A DNA stretch of 64,000 nt. Origin: an uncultured Pseudomonadota bacterium (lineage in GTDB: Bacteria > Pseudomonadota > Gammaproteobacteria > Ga0077536). The DNA lies in the NCBI GenBank assembly GCA_903825645.1, contig CAIKBL010000064.1:1-64000 (forward strand), in the 5' to 3' direction. Position 1 is the stretch's first letter; every line of letters starts with the position of its first letter. Under the pieces are notes generated by a model that was given only the letters and a program-made list of their open reading frames with translations, was not told the origin of the DNA and did not search any database. Made by a program: the position numbers and the translations under genes. Positions 52,272 to 62,115 of the stretch are shown here, piece by piece.

Positions 52272-53531
52272 TTAGCGAGCTCTGGGCGGGTTCCGCGGAA
52301 CATCACGAAAAGGGCCCGTATCAAGTCGCGGCTCCTTGGGCATATCAAGCACGCGCTCCGCAATAATGTTCCGTTGGATCTCGTCGGTTCCTCCCGCGAT
52401 CGACGTTGCGGGAACGGACAGCAGAATTTCTGCAATTAGCCCATCGTGTGGACCATCCGTGCCGGCAAGCATCGCCGAGGCGCCGCTCACACGCCGATGT
52501 ACATTGGCTGCAGCACGAGCCACGTTACTGGCGGCGAGTTTTCCGAGCGAGCCCTCCGGGCCCTCAGGCCGACCCAATTCCTTCGCATGTCTAGCGCGGT
52601 GCGCGAGCCACTCCGCGCATCGCGAGAGCATTAGCAACCTGGATATTTCTTGACGTACCGTCGGATCTGCGAGGCGGCCTGTCTCGTGCGCCCTAGGCAG
52701 CACCAAATCGACGCGCCCCGCGCGTTGCGCATACCACCGGTACGGCTCCATCACGGTCTCGATCTCTTGGCGCTCCTCATCGTAGATATGCCCCTGACGA
52801 TCAGACACACGGCCCCAGCGCCGCAACGCGTCAGCCCCACGCCGTTCATGTGCAAGCGTCGTCATGGCGATCTTCCAACCATCACCAACCTTGCCCACCA
52901 GATTCTCGGGAGGAACCGCGGCGTCGCTGAAAAATACCTGATTGAAAGACGCGTACCCGTTCATTTGACGCAATGGCTGCACTTCAATACCAGGTTGCGT
53001 CATATCAATGATGAAATATGACATGCCAGCATGTTTAGGAAGATCCCAATCCGTGCGGGCTAGAAGGAGTCCCCATTGCGAGTGATGGGCGCTGGTCGTC
53101 CACAGTTTTTGTCCATTAACCACCCAACGCACGCCGTCAAAATCGGCGCGGGTTGTCGCGCCGGCTAGATCAGAGCCACTCCCAGGTTCACTGAAAAGCT
53201 GGCACCACGTGTCTTCTCCCGTCAGGATACGGCGTAAAAAGCGGGCCTTGTGCCCATCACTACCGTGTTCCAGCAGTGTCGCCGCGGCGAGCAGCCTGAT
53301 CCCGATGCGCGCGACACCGACCGCACCAATGGCCTCAAATTCGGCTTCAATTGCCGGCAGCAATGCCACGGGCAAACCACGTCCCAACCACGCTTGCGGC
53401 CAATGCGGCATTCCCCAGCCCGTGTCGGCGAGCTGATTGCGCCACTCCACGAGGCTGCGTTCAGGGTCCCAATTCGCGGCTAGCCAGTGCCTGACGTCCT
53501 CTCGGACTACCTGTTCAGTCAATTCAGTCAT
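52272..53531 (-). CDS. Acyl-CoA dehydrogenase family protein (A)
   Basis: An FAD-binding acyl-CoA dehydrogenase of 419 residues. It contains the FAD-contact FSEPGSGSDLAG, TSAHHSQWGLLLART, and the C-terminal IAGGTDEIQRNIIAERVLDMP motif. It overlaps the next dehydrogenase by 4 bp (ATGA), so the two proteins may form a complex. The substrate chain is not predictable. Confidence 0.93.
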   Translation of the reverse strand: MTELTEQVVREDVRHWLAANWDPERSLVEWRNQLADTGWGMPHWPQAWLGRGLPVALLPAIEAEFEAIGAVGVARIGIRLLAAATLLEHGSDGHKARFLRRILTGEDTWCQLFSEPGSGSDLAGATTRADFDGVRWVVNGQKLWTTSAHHSQWGLLLARTDWDLPKHAGMSYFIIDMTQPGIEVQPLRQMNGYASFNQVFFSDAAVPPENLVGKVGDGWKIAMTTLAHERRGADALRRWGRVSDRQGHIYDEERQEIETVMEPYRWYAQRAGRVDLVLPRAHETGRLADPTVRQEISRLLMLSRCAEWLAHRARHAKELGRPEGPEGSLGKLAASNVARAAANVHRRVSGASAMLAGTDGPHDGLIAEILLSVPATSIAGGTDEIQRNIIAERVLDMPKEPRLDTGPFRDVPRNPPRAR

Positions 53532-54664
53532 ACGGCAGCCTCCACGTACTGGAGATATTTTTCACGGTGATAACTCGCATCACCCAGCATGACAGCCGAG
53601 GATTGCGCCCGTTTGAACCAGAGGTGGGTATCCTGATCCCAAGTGAACCCAATCCCGCCATGAATCTGAATAGCTTCAGTGGCCGCACGGAGGTAGGCCT
53701 CAGACGCACAGGCCTTGGCAAGCGCGGCGAGCGCCGGCACTTCTGGATCGGCTTCGGCAATGGCGGCGGCTGCGCAGCATGCCGCCGCGTTAGCAAGTTC
53801 CACATCGAGCAAAAGATCGGCGCACTTGTGCTTGATTGCCTGAAATGAACCGACCGGACGACCAAATTGCATTCTCAGCCCCGCATATTCAACCGCGTTC
53901 TCGAGTAGGACGCGAGCGCCGCCGACCATCTCGCAAGACAGCGCAACGGCCGCGTGATCTGCGGTCCGGCGGAGCGCCGCGGCCCCGCTACCCGCGTGGC
54001 CCAACCGGCGTGCGGGAACTTGATTGAAAGTCAATTCCGCCTGCTTCCGTGTCGTATCGATGGTTTCCAAAAGACGACGCTCTAGGCCCGAACAGGGTGC
54101 GTCGACCACAAATAAAGCTACGCCATCATCTCCGAAACTATTGATGATCCGCCCAGCAACGATTATGCAATCGGCGATATGGCCATCAATTACGAAATTT
54201 TTTGTGCCGTTCAAGACAAAGCCGTCCCTCGTCTCGGTGGCGGACAGGGTAATCGACGAAGTCTCCCAGCGCCCGTCATGTTCTGCCCACGCAAGGGTCG
54301 CAATCCGCTCGCCGCTCGCGATCTGCGGTAATAACGCGTGTTGTTCGGACTCTGTCGCGCCGTTCAGAAGCGCCTCCGTTGCAAAAACTGCTGAGGCAAA
54401 GAAAGGGGCGCAGAGCAGCGCTCTCCCCATTTCCTCCAGCGCGATGCCCAGTTCCCCGAATCCAAACCCCTGGCCACCAAACTGCACCGGCACCTGAAGA
54501 CCCGCAAGCCCAAGTTCCTGACCTAGTTGCTGCCAGACGGTGGGGTCATAGCCCTTCGGAGTGGTCATCAAACGCCGGACTTCCGTCATCGGCGAGCGAT
54601 CACGCAGGAAGCGCCGCACGGAAGTGCGAAATTGCTCCTGTTCGTCAGTGAACGCAAAACGCAT
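53528..54664 (-). CDS. Acyl-CoA dehydrogenase family protein (B)
   Basis: A second, sequence-divergent acyl-CoA dehydrogenase of 378 residues. It begins MRFAFTDEQEQFRTSVRRFLRDR and ends with an IQIHGGIGFTWDQDTHLWFKRAQSS tail. ATG 54664 is preferred; the frame is open to 54745, over the promoter candidate. It comes first in the operon, before partner A. The pair resembles gene pairs for heteromeric dehydrogenases. Confidence 0.92.
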   Translation of the reverse strand: MRFAFTDEQEQFRTSVRRFLRDRSPMTEVRRLMTTPKGYDPTVWQQLGQELGLAGLQVPVQFGGQGFGFGELGIALEEMGRALLCAPFFASAVFATEALLNGATESEQHALLPQIASGERIATLAWAEHDGRWETSSITLSATETRDGFVLNGTKNFVIDGHIADCIIVAGRIINSFGDDGVALFVVDAPCSGLERRLLETIDTTRKQAELTFNQVPARRLGHAGSGAAALRRTADHAAVALSCEMVGGARVLLENAVEYAGLRMQFGRPVGSFQAIKHKCADLLLDVELANAAACCAAAAIAEADPEVPALAALAKACASEAYLRAATEAIQIHGGIGFTWDQDTHLWFKRAQSSAVMLGDASYHREKYLQYVEAAV

Positions 54665-54753
54665 GCCACCCCTCCCATTCTGATAATGCACGTAACAAGG
54701 TCTTTTTCGTCGCCCTAGATCGGACTCAAAAGGTCCGTCAGGCAAACTTAGGA

Positions 54754-54782
54754 ACTATCTGCATTTCTGCCGATAGCGTCAA
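54754..54782 (-). promoter_or_regulatory. Candidate promoter of the acyl-CoA dehydrogenase pair
   Basis: The minus strand has TTGACG (54777-54782) and GATAGT (54754-54759), 17 bp apart. The leader would run about 85 nt to the first dehydrogenase and lies just past eutC. It suggests the pair need not be co-transcribed with eutBC. Confidence 0.45.
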
Positions 54783-54824
54783 TCAAATACTCATCAAACA
54801 CATGTGCCATCCTGGCTTTGGCCT

Positions 54825-55577
54825 TTAGCCTGGGAGCAGGGTCAGATCACTCTCATCCTTCAGATCAATGCCAGTTAGTTGCCGTTTTAGAGCCTGCGCT
54901 ATCAACCAGACGATCTTCTGCGCCGCGAACTGATACGAGAGTCCGGCCGGTCTTATATTGGAGACACAGTTCCGCTCAGCGTCCGTACGGCCGAGACGAG
55001 GCTCGTAGGTAAGGTAGGCACCTAGACTGTCTGGGGCACTCAAACCTGGCCGTTCACCAATCAGCATGACCACAAGGCGGCTCCGTAATCTCGCCCCGAT
55101 TTCATCACCTAACGCCACCCGGGCAAGGGTTGCGATGGTGATCGGTGCGAGCCGCCAATCGGGGGAGAGCAGCGCTCTAATCTGGGCGAGCAGCGGGACA
55201 CCGTGGCGTAAAGCGGCCACTGCAGATAGCCCGTCGGCAATCACGAAGGCAATATCTACAGCAGCGGCTTCGCAAGACCTCCGCGTCAGGGAGTCGGGAT
55301 GCAGCCTGCGCCCCAAATCTGGTCGCAGCAGATAACGAGCCCGGTCGGGCGCTCGACTCTCGACGCTGCATGTGAGCCACCCCTCGAGGCGAAGCGTCGC
55401 CGTAAGCGCGGTGACATCAAGTGCAGAATGCACAGCATCACGCGCGTGCGCGTGCGCAAGATCGAACTGCAAGACTTCACGCGTAGGGAGGCTCGCCCCG
55501 ACTCTCCCGAGCGCAATGCGCGCGTCCGTAAACTGGCGCAGCGCGGTCCACGGATTAGGTACTACCGGATCGTTCAC
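54825..55577 (-). CDS. eutC: Ethanolamine ammonia-lyase small subunit
   Basis: The light chain of B12-dependent ethanolamine ammonia-lyase, 250 residues. NPWTALRQFTDARIALGRVG, RPDLGRRL and the IGERPGLSAPDSLGAYLTYEPR signature are typical. The GTG at 55577 overlaps the eutB stop (GTGA). The 38 residues upstream of it lie inside eutB and are not protein. There is no visible microcompartment-targeting N-terminal extension. Confidence 0.94.
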   Translation of the reverse strand: MNDPVVPNPWTALRQFTDARIALGRVGASLPTREVLQFDLAHAHARDAVHSALDVTALTATLRLEGWLTCSVESRAPDRARYLLRPDLGRRLHPDSLTRRSCEAAAVDIAFVIADGLSAVAALRHGVPLLAQIRALLSPDWRLAPITIATLARVALGDEIGARLRSRLVVMLIGERPGLSAPDSLGAYLTYEPRLGRTDAERNCVSNIRPAGLSYQFAAQKIVWLIAQALKRQLTGIDLKDESDLTLLPG

Positions 55578-56980
55578 GCGTGGAACCCCACTGCGCGTGT
55601 CATATCCGTCAGCGCGCGCAACAAGGGGTTCCGACCCGTGACAGGTTGCAGCATCCCCGCCCCGTCGATCAGGTGCATCCGAACAAGCCACGCTTCGAAT
55701 TCAGGGGCGTGCCGCAGGCCAAATGTCGAACGCAGATATAGCGCATCGTGAAACGAAGTGCTCTGGTAACTGAGCATGATGTCGTCAGCACCTGGCACAC
55801 CCATGATGTAGGTGACGCCTGCGGCGGCTAACAAGGTGAGAAGGTTATCCATGTCATCTTGATCTGCCTCTGCATGATTCGTGTAGCACACGTCACACCC
55901 CAAGGGGACTCCCATCAACTTGCCGCAAAAATGATCTTCGAGACCCGCCCGGATGATTTGCTTCCCGTCATAAAGATATTCAGGTCCGATAAAACCCACG
56001 ACCGTGTTGACGAGCAGCGGCTCGAATTCCCTTGCCACCGCATAAGCCCGCGCTTCGCATGTTTGCTGATCAACGCCGTGATTGGCTTCCGCGGAAAGCG
56101 CACTCCCCTGCCCGGTCTCGAAATACATGACATTATTACCCAACGTCCCGCGGCGCAGGCTCAAGGCCGCCTCGCGTGCCTCGGCCAGTAAGGCCAGGGA
56201 GACACCAAAACTCCGGTTTGCCGCTTCGGTCCCCGCAATCGATTGGAAAACCAGATCGAGCGGAACGCCGGATTCAATAGCCCGAATCTGGCTCGTCACG
56301 TGGGTCAATACACAGGACTGGGTCGGGATTTCAAAACGTTGAATCACATCATCCAGCATTCGCCATAATTCTTTGAGGACAGAAAGACTGTCGCTCGCCG
56401 GATTGACGCCAATAACCGCATCACCCGCGCCATAGAACAAGCCGTCGACAATTGCCGCCGCGATCCCCTTCGGATCGTCTGTCGGGTGATTAGGCTGAAG
56501 ACGAACCGACAGACGACCCGGGAGGCCCAACGTATTACGGAACCGCGTGATAACTCGACATTTACGCGAAACCTGGATCAAATCCTGATTTCGCATGAGT
56601 TTAGATACCGCCGCTGCGATTTCAGGCGTAATCGCTGGAGCAAGGCGGGTCAAGGTAACTTCATCAGTTACCTCGGACAACAGCCAATTGCGGAAATCCC
56701 CGACGGTCAGATGTGCTATCTCGGAGAAAAGCGCTGCAGGATGCCTGTCGCAAATAAGCCTCGTCACCTCATCCTCGTCGTAGGGAATGACCGGAGACTC
56801 CACCAACTCGCGTAGCGGCAGATCGGCCAAACATAATCGCGCCGCAATTCGTTCAACGGCACTGACGGCCCCAATGCCTGCTAAATAATCACCAGAACGC
56901 GCGGGCGATGCTTTCGCAAGCACCGTCTTTAGGTCGGGAAACCGATAAACCTGATGCGCGATGGTATGCCGATAGGACAT
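55574..56980 (-). CDS. eutB: Ethanolamine ammonia-lyase large subunit
   Basis: The heavy chain of the B12-dependent enzyme, which splits ethanolamine to acetaldehyde and ammonia; 468 residues. It is unmistakably EutB: NPASDS, VGFIGPEYL and MGVPLGCDVCYTNHAEAD are conserved. The neighbourhood lacks shell genes, EutA, the regulator EutR and an ethanolamine permease. A nearby aldehyde dehydrogenase is also absent, so acetaldehyde must be handled elsewhere. Confidence 0.96.
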   Translation of the reverse strand: MSYRHTIAHQVYRFPDLKTVLAKASPARSGDYLAGIGAVSAVERIAARLCLADLPLRELVESPVIPYDEDEVTRLICDRHPAALFSEIAHLTVGDFRNWLLSEVTDEVTLTRLAPAITPEIAAAVSKLMRNQDLIQVSRKCRVITRFRNTLGLPGRLSVRLQPNHPTDDPKGIAAAIVDGLFYGAGDAVIGVNPASDSLSVLKELWRMLDDVIQRFEIPTQSCVLTHVTSQIRAIESGVPLDLVFQSIAGTEAANRSFGVSLALLAEAREAALSLRRGTLGNNVMYFETGQGSALSAEANHGVDQQTCEARAYAVAREFEPLLVNTVVGFIGPEYLYDGKQIIRAGLEDHFCGKLMGVPLGCDVCYTNHAEADQDDMDNLLTLLAAAGVTYIMGVPGADDIMLSYQSTSFHDALYLRSTFGLRHAPEFEAWLVRMHLIDGAGMLQPVTGRNPLLRALTDMTRAVGFHA

Positions 56981-57035
56981 CAGAACCTCTGTAATAGATC
57001 AGAGAAAATGCGGTGATCCATCACGCGAATGCGCG

Positions 57036-57896
57036 TCAATTAATCGCACGCGCCAGTAACGTCCGATACTCTCTCAGCAGGGGGTCTCCTTCGGACATCA
57101 CCGCAAAAATATCGAGCATCGCCTTGCGCGCCGCGCCATCTGCATAACGCCGATCTGAGCGGACGATTTCGAGCAAAGCCGCCAAGGCCGCGTCGTAATC
57201 CCCGCCGATAACTTGCCGGATAGCCCATTGAAAACGGGCTTCAGTCCCGGCGCTTCCCGTGTCTACGAGGCTCTGTAACGCTGCGAGTGACGGGGTCCCG
57301 ATCGCCAGTTGGGCAAAACGCAACCTCGCCTGTTGACGGAGAATAGCATCGTTTATCGCCCGGGATGGAACGCTATCGAGAACCTGCGAAGCGAGCGCCA
57401 AATCGTCCCCATCGATCAATAACGCCGCGTACTCAGGATGCGTACGGGTGTTTTCGGGATCTTCCATCCAAGCTTTATGCAGGAGACTCTGCGCAATCGC
57501 CCGTTCACCGCGGCCTAATGCTTGTCCGGCCTGCGCGCGCAGACCATCAGAATCACGATCCAGATGACGGTTGATTAGCGCGACGAAGGCCGCCAGCGAC
57601 TGTGCGCCGACCAGCTGTTCGACCGCCGCGCCGTTTTTGAACAACACAAGCGTCGGCAGACTCCGAATACCGAAACGCCCCGCCAAGGATTGTTCGGCAT
57701 CAGTGTCCACTTTTGCCACCGCCATCTTGCCCGAAAATTGAGCTACCAGCTGCTCAAGAAAAGGGGCGATAGAACGGCAGGGACCGCACCAGCTGGCCCA
57801 GAAGTCGACCAGAATCAGGCGACGTTCGGAAGCCGTCAACACGCGCTCATCGAAATCAGACGCCGTGACGGTGTAGAGATCAGTAGATGCTGTCAT
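57036..57896 (-). CDS. ybbN: YbbN/CnoX-type thioredoxin co-chaperone
   Basis: A fusion of an N-terminal thioredoxin domain (active site W36-C37-G38-P39-C40) and a C-terminal TPR-like helical region (residues about 115-285). E. coli YbbN has SQHC at the same place; here the motif is a fully redox-capable WCGPC. The whole architecture, 286 residues, fits the holdase/foldase co-chaperone group. Confidence 0.93.
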   Translation of the reverse strand: MTASTDLYTVTASDFDERVLTASERRLILVDFWASWCGPCRSIAPFLEQLVAQFSGKMAVAKVDTDAEQSLAGRFGIRSLPTLVLFKNGAAVEQLVGAQSLAAFVALINRHLDRDSDGLRAQAGQALGRGERAIAQSLLHKAWMEDPENTRTHPEYAALLIDGDDLALASQVLDSVPSRAINDAILRQQARLRFAQLAIGTPSLAALQSLVDTGSAGTEARFQWAIRQVIGGDYDAALAALLEIVRSDRRYADGAARKAMLDIFAVMSEGDPLLREYRTLLARAIN

Positions 57897-57991
57897 GGGA
57901 TTTTTTCAAAGATACTCATTGGTTTGTTCAATCCCGGACGGCAAAGATATTCCGTCAGGGAAGCAGACTATCGGCCGTGTGCCGTTGATGT

Positions 57992-58981
57992 TCAAGACCT
58001 TCGACCTGCTCCGCACGCCGCCCGCTGAAGACGGTCGCGGAGCCCCGCCCACCCTAAATCTGTCGGCAAAGCCTCGACCAAGATGGCGTCGAGTGCTAAG
58101 GCATCAGCTTCGCGGATCCGCCCGTACAGTTGCTGCGCATAGCCCGCCGCGTCCTGCGGCATGTTAAAAATCCAGACGTTTTCGGTCGGCATCGTGCTGA
58201 GCGGCTGCCGCACCAGCAACGCCACCCGCAGCCCAGCTCGCTGGCTCTGCAGGATCCGCGACGCAAGTTCGGGGGCCGCCACCAGCTCCAGCGGAGTCGC
58301 CGGGGCATAGTGCGCGGCAAGCGAACCGGAAACCCTCGGAGCCCCGGTCTGTGCACGCATGAGGGGCTGCCCTAGCACCGCCACAAGCTGCGCTTCGTCC
58401 AACATGCCTGAGCGCAGAAGACGCGGTGACTCGCCGCTGAGATCCACGATCGTCGACTCGATCCCTACCGTGGTCGGTCCTCCATCAAGAACCAACAGCG
58501 CTGCGCCGAACTCGGCCTGAACATGCGCAGCACTGGTCGGACTCACATGCCCAAAACGATTCGCGGAAGGTGCAGCTAATCCAAAGATCCCGGCCTCCGT
58601 GCAACTTTGAAGAAGCCGCAGGGCAAGCGGATGTGAAGGACAGCGTAACCCCACCGTATTTTGCCCCCCGGTCACTGCATCAAGGACACTGGGTGCGCGC
58701 GGCAGGATGAGCGTCAGCGGTCCTGGCCAGAAGGCAGCCGCCAAGTGCACCGCAGCGGGCGGCACATGAACGGCCCAGCGCGCGAGTCCTGAGGGATCTG
58801 CGATATGCACGATAAGTGGATGATCGGGCGGTCGCCCTTTGAGCGCGAAGATCCGCGCCACTGCGGCCGCATTACCAGCATCCGCCGCGAGGCCATACAC
58901 GGTCTCGGTCGGGAACCCCACGACATCCCCCGCTAACAGACGTCGAACCGCCGCGGCGATCAAAGGGCCATGGCCTACCAC
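57992..58981 (-). CDS. tsaC: L-threonylcarbamoyladenylate synthase (full-length Sua5 type)
   Basis: Makes TC-AMP, the donor for t6A37 in ANN-decoding tRNAs. The N-terminal YrdC domain has GFPTETVYGLAADA, KGRPPDHPLIVHI, and SANRFGHVSPTSA. A C-terminal Sua5 domain (about residues 225-329) is present, unlike the short E. coli TsaC. Confidence 0.92.
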   Translation of the reverse strand: MVGHGPLIAAAVRRLLAGDVVGFPTETVYGLAADAGNAAAVARIFALKGRPPDHPLIVHIADPSGLARWAVHVPPAAVHLAAAFWPGPLTLILPRAPSVLDAVTGGQNTVGLRCPSHPLALRLLQSCTEAGIFGLAAPSANRFGHVSPTSAAHVQAEFGAALLVLDGGPTTVGIESTIVDLSGESPRLLRSGMLDEAQLVAVLGQPLMRAQTGAPRVSGSLAAHYAPATPLELVAAPELASRILQSQRAGLRVALLVRQPLSTMPTENVWIFNMPQDAAGYAQQLYGRIREADALALDAILVEALPTDLGWAGLRDRLQRAACGAGRRS

Positions 58982-59065
58982 GACCGATACTGACCGTGCA
59001 AGGTATCTATCTCGACTCGAGCGCCCTCAAGAGATCCCGATTTAACAACGTAGTCGAGACAGCCA

Positions 59066-59344
59066 TCAGTCATGTTGGCCCTTCAAGGAGAACGCCCGTG
59101 GCGCGTCTGCAACAGGCTCCATCGCAGGCGGTGGAGGAACCTCAGTGCTGAAAACCCGAAGGTCCGACGTGGGTTTGTCGGGCATCGCAAGTTTCGGAAG
59201 GGGCTGGCGCAAGGTCGGCCCCGGGGATTCGTCGGGGATCACCTGCATCCGCATGTCCTCGGCCGTCGCGCCCGCGCCCGCACCTACCGAAAGGATACAC
59301 AAAATCAGTCGTATTTGCCGTCGTGGTCTTTGCCAGCAAAACAT
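59066..59344 (-). CDS. Small exported hypothetical protein
   Basis: A possible 92-residue protein with a signal-peptide-like stretch (RLILCILSVGAGAGATAED) and a proline-rich mature part (RVFSTEVPPPPAMEPV). The frame also starts earlier at 59380. No domain is recognised. Reading frames on the other strand overlap it, so it may not be real. Confidence 0.4.
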   Translation of the reverse strand: MFCWQRPRRQIRLILCILSVGAGAGATAEDMRMQVIPDESPGPTLRQPLPKLAMPDKPTSDLRVFSTEVPPPPAMEPVADAPRAFSLKGQHD

Positions 59345-59418
59345 TGCAATCCTCCAGAAAGCCGAGGGCGGAAAACCCACTCGCGGGGGTCAATGTGATA
59401 TGCGGACGTCCCTTATTG

Positions 59419-60624
59419 TCAGGTACGGGCAAGGGTGAGTCGTAGTCCGTTTAAAAGCTGATCAATTTCAGCCCGCGAAACGTTCAACGCCGGCATGAAA
59501 CGCAGGCACGCTGGGCGTGGTGAGTTGAGCAACAAGCCCATATTTTCCCAGCCCGGCTCTTTCGCCAAGTCGTCGCGCGCAAAAGCCACCACGGCCGCGC
59601 CGCGTTCAGTACCGAGCTCCAAGGCTCGCAACAACCCTATTCCACGTTCTTCTCCCAGCTGTTCAGCCGCGGAGAGTGCCTTCAAGCCGGCGGAGAGATA
59701 TTCGCCCAGTGCCTTCACTTCCGGTAAGAATTCGGGCTTCAACAGCTCGTTCATGACGGCAATTCCTACCGCCGCCATCAGAGGATTACCGTTATAGGTT
59801 CCACCCTGATCCCCGTGTTCAAACACGCAGGCGTGCGTTTTGGCGAGGAGGGCCGCAAGCGGGACACCGCCACCGATACCCTTGCCGAGCGTCATGATGT
59901 CAGGCTCGACGCCAAAATATTGATAGCCAAATAGTGTTCCGAGGCGCCCCATTCCGGTTTGCACCTCGTCACAGATCAACAGCAGCCCATGCTGATCCGC
60001 CAACGCACGCAGTCCGCGCATGAATTCAGGGGTTGCACAATTCACGCCGCCTTCGCCCTGCACAGGTTCGAGCATAATGCCAACTGTGCGTGCATTAATC
60101 TGGCGGGCCACAGACTCCAAATCGTTCAAGTCGGCTTTTGGAAAGCCGGGGACTTGTGGCGCAAACATAGTATCCCACCCCGGCTTGCCGGAGGCCGACA
60201 TCGTGGCCAGTGTACGCCCATGGAAACTATTCACCAAGGTAATAATCTCGAAAGCCCCCCCCTTGTGTACACGACCCCATTTACGCGCCAGCTTGATCGC
60301 GCCCTCGTTGGCTTCGGCTCCGGTGTTGGCGAAAAACACTTGGTCAAAGCAAGAATGCTGGGTCAGCATTTCAGCGAGTTTCAGCGAAACTTCGTTGTAG
60401 AACGCCGGACTCGGCGTAATCAGCCGCGGGGCTTGGGTGATAAGGGCGTCAACGATACAGCGCGGTGAATGCCCTAGGGCATTTACCGCCCAACCCTGGA
60501 CGAAATCGAGATAGCGCTTGCCCGCATGGTCCCACAGCGAACTGCCATCGCCCCTGGTAAAAACCAGCGAGGGTCGGGGCGTGATATTCATAAGCGTCTG
60601 GGTGGGGTATTCCTGAAAATTCAT
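59419..60624 (-). CDS. argD: Acetylornithine aminotransferase-like PLP enzyme
   Basis: A class III aminotransferase of 401 residues. [18 protein letters not shown] and the [17 protein letters not shown] motifs are intact, and the PLP lysine lies in [13 protein letters not shown]. ArgD is the best guess. GabT-, DavT- or AstC-type enzymes are hard to exclude by eye, and no arg neighbour helps. Confidence 0.85.
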   Translation of the reverse strand: MNFQEYPTQTLMNITPRPSLVFTRGDGSSLWDHAGKRYLDFVQGWAVNALGHSPRCIVDALITQAPRLITPSPAFYNEVSLKLAEMLTQHSCFDQVFFANTGAEANEGAIKLARKWGRVHKGGAFEIITLVNSFHGRTLATMSASGKPGWDTMFAPQVPGFPKADLNDLESVARQINARTVGIMLEPVQGEGGVNCATPEFMRGLRALADQHGLLLICDEVQTGMGRLGTLFGYQYFGVEPDIMTLGKGIGGGVPLAALLAKTHACVFEHGDQGGTYNGNPLMAAVGIAVMNELLKPEFLPEVKALGEYLSAGLKALSAAEQLGEERGIGLLRALELGTERGAAVVAFARDDLAKEPGWENMGLLLNSPRPACLRFMPALNVSRAEIDQLLNGLRLTLART

Positions 60625-60708
60625 AGGGCTTTCTACCGTGTTGAGGTTGCGATACCGTGATGGACATAATTTGAGTGATTATTGCAACCTGAGCCCCCTT
60701 ATTGCCAT

Positions 60709-61704
60709 ATGTCCGAATCCGCGCTCCAACCCGAGACCATTAACGTTCATCTCAGTAACGTCTACCCGGCGCTCGTGCTGCTCGCCGGAATGCAGCTCGA
60801 TATCTTTAGTCCCCTAGCGCAAGGACCCTGTACGGTCGAGGCGCTTGCGACCACGCTTAGGGTCAAGCCGGGCAAGTTGCGTCCCCTGCTTTATGCGCTG
60901 GTAACCGCCCGATTGTTGACGCTTGAACAGGAATGCTTCGCCAATACGCCCGAGGCACAGACATTCCTGGTCAAAAATCAGCCACGCTATCTTGGCGGCA
61001 GCGCGGCGGCTTACGCAGATCTCTGGGCGTCGACCTTGTTCACCGCAGCATCAATCCGCGCGGGCGCTCCGCAGGCGAAACATGACTTTTCGAAATTGCC
61101 GCAGAAAGCCCTAAATGCCTTTATCCGCGGGCTTGATGCCGGCGCTGCGGCCACGGCGCGGCGGCTACACAAGGATTATGATCTCACGCACTACCGCCAG
61201 TTGCTGGATGCCGGCGGCGGGTCTGGCGGTCTTGCGATCGGGCTGACCCGACTATGCCCGACATTACAGGCAACCGTCGCGGAGCTACCCAACGTTGCCG
61301 GAATAACGAGTGCATGCATCGCTGAAGCGATCTTGGAGGACCGCATACAAGTCCTCGAAACAGATCTGCTGACGGGCCCGATAAGGGGGCGTTATGATCT
61401 CATTACGCTCCGCGCGGTTTTGCAGGTACTAAGCGCCAGCGACGCGCGGAGGGTCGTCGCCAATGTAGTCGCCACCCTGGAACCCGGCGGACGTCTGTTC
61501 ATCATCGGTCGGATGCTCGATAACTCCCGGCTATCTCCCCCGGATGCTGTGGCCGCCAATGTGATGTTTCTCAATATTTACGACGAAGGACAGGCCTATA
61601 CGGAAAACGAGTATCGTACTTGGCTAACGGAAGCCGGACTGGGAAGAATAGAACGCCAGACCCTGAAGGGGGGCTATAGCGTGATGTCTGGTATCCGGCG
61701 CTGA
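60709..61704 (+). CDS. SAM-dependent methyltransferase (O-methyltransferase family 2)
   Basis: A 331-residue protein with an N-terminal helical dimerisation domain (VYPALVLLAGMQLDIFSPLAQGP) and the SAM-binding motif LLDAGGGSGGLAIG at about residues 169-182. The C-terminal half has a GRYDLITLRAVLQVLSASDA catalytic-region pattern and LEPGGRLFIIGRM. ATG 60709 is preferred over 60682. The substrate is unknown; no biosynthetic cluster surrounds it. Confidence 0.85.
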   Translation: MSESALQPETINVHLSNVYPALVLLAGMQLDIFSPLAQGPCTVEALATTLRVKPGKLRPLLYALVTARLLTLEQECFANTPEAQTFLVKNQPRYLGGSAAAYADLWASTLFTAASIRAGAPQAKHDFSKLPQKALNAFIRGLDAGAAATARRLHKDYDLTHYRQLLDAGGGSGGLAIGLTRLCPTLQATVAELPNVAGITSACIAEAILEDRIQVLETDLLTGPIRGRYDLITLRAVLQVLSASDARRVVANVVATLEPGGRLFIIGRMLDNSRLSPPDAVAANVMFLNIYDEGQAYTENEYRTWLTEAGLGRIERQTLKGGYSVMSGIRR

Positions 61705-61737
61705 TGGCACACCTAATATGCAACGAAGGATGATGTG

Positions 61738-62103
61738 ATGGACGGACAAAGATGGCTTCAGTTCTGCGCAATATTCATGTTAAGTGCCTGTTCTAAGGTA
61801 GTTCTTGCGGACAAGGCGCTCGACGCCGAGCTCGACGCCGAGTGGGGTAGCGACCATCGGGTGAAAGCCAAGGTGATCAACACGCCGGAAAGTACCTACG
61901 GCGCGCAGGTACAGACGCTAGTGGCGAAAAGATCGCGTGACGTTCACGAGTGTGAGGCTCGCTCGAACGAAATGATTATGATCTGTCGGCATATTGCCGA
62001 AGATCAGTACCGTCGCGCGCTACGCAGTCTTCGGGATGAATTCAAGGACAAAATGAAAGAACTGCCGCCAGAACCACGGGTACGCGAGAATTTCGATCCC
62101 TGA
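61738..62103 (+). CDS. Hypothetical exported lipoprotein
   Basis: A 121-residue protein with an N-terminal signal segment (WLQFCAIFMLSACSK). The lipobox LSAC suggests lipidation at about Cys18; a plain signal peptide cleaved after LAD-like sequence is also possible. The mature part is charged and has two cysteines that could pair. GAAGGA lies 7 nt before ATG 61738. It converges on the DUF4124 gene. The function is unknown. Confidence 0.65.
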   Translation: MDGQRWLQFCAIFMLSACSKVVLADKALDAELDAEWGSDHRVKAKVINTPESTYGAQVQTLVAKRSRDVHECEARSNEMIMICRHIAEDQYRRALRSLRDEFKDKMKELPPEPRVRENFDP

Positions 62104-62115
62104 TTTATGGGTGCA

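Noticed and set aside
54379-54718. Open frames antisense to acyl-CoA dehydrogenase B
   Set aside because: Shadow frames of a GC-rich gene with no independent support.
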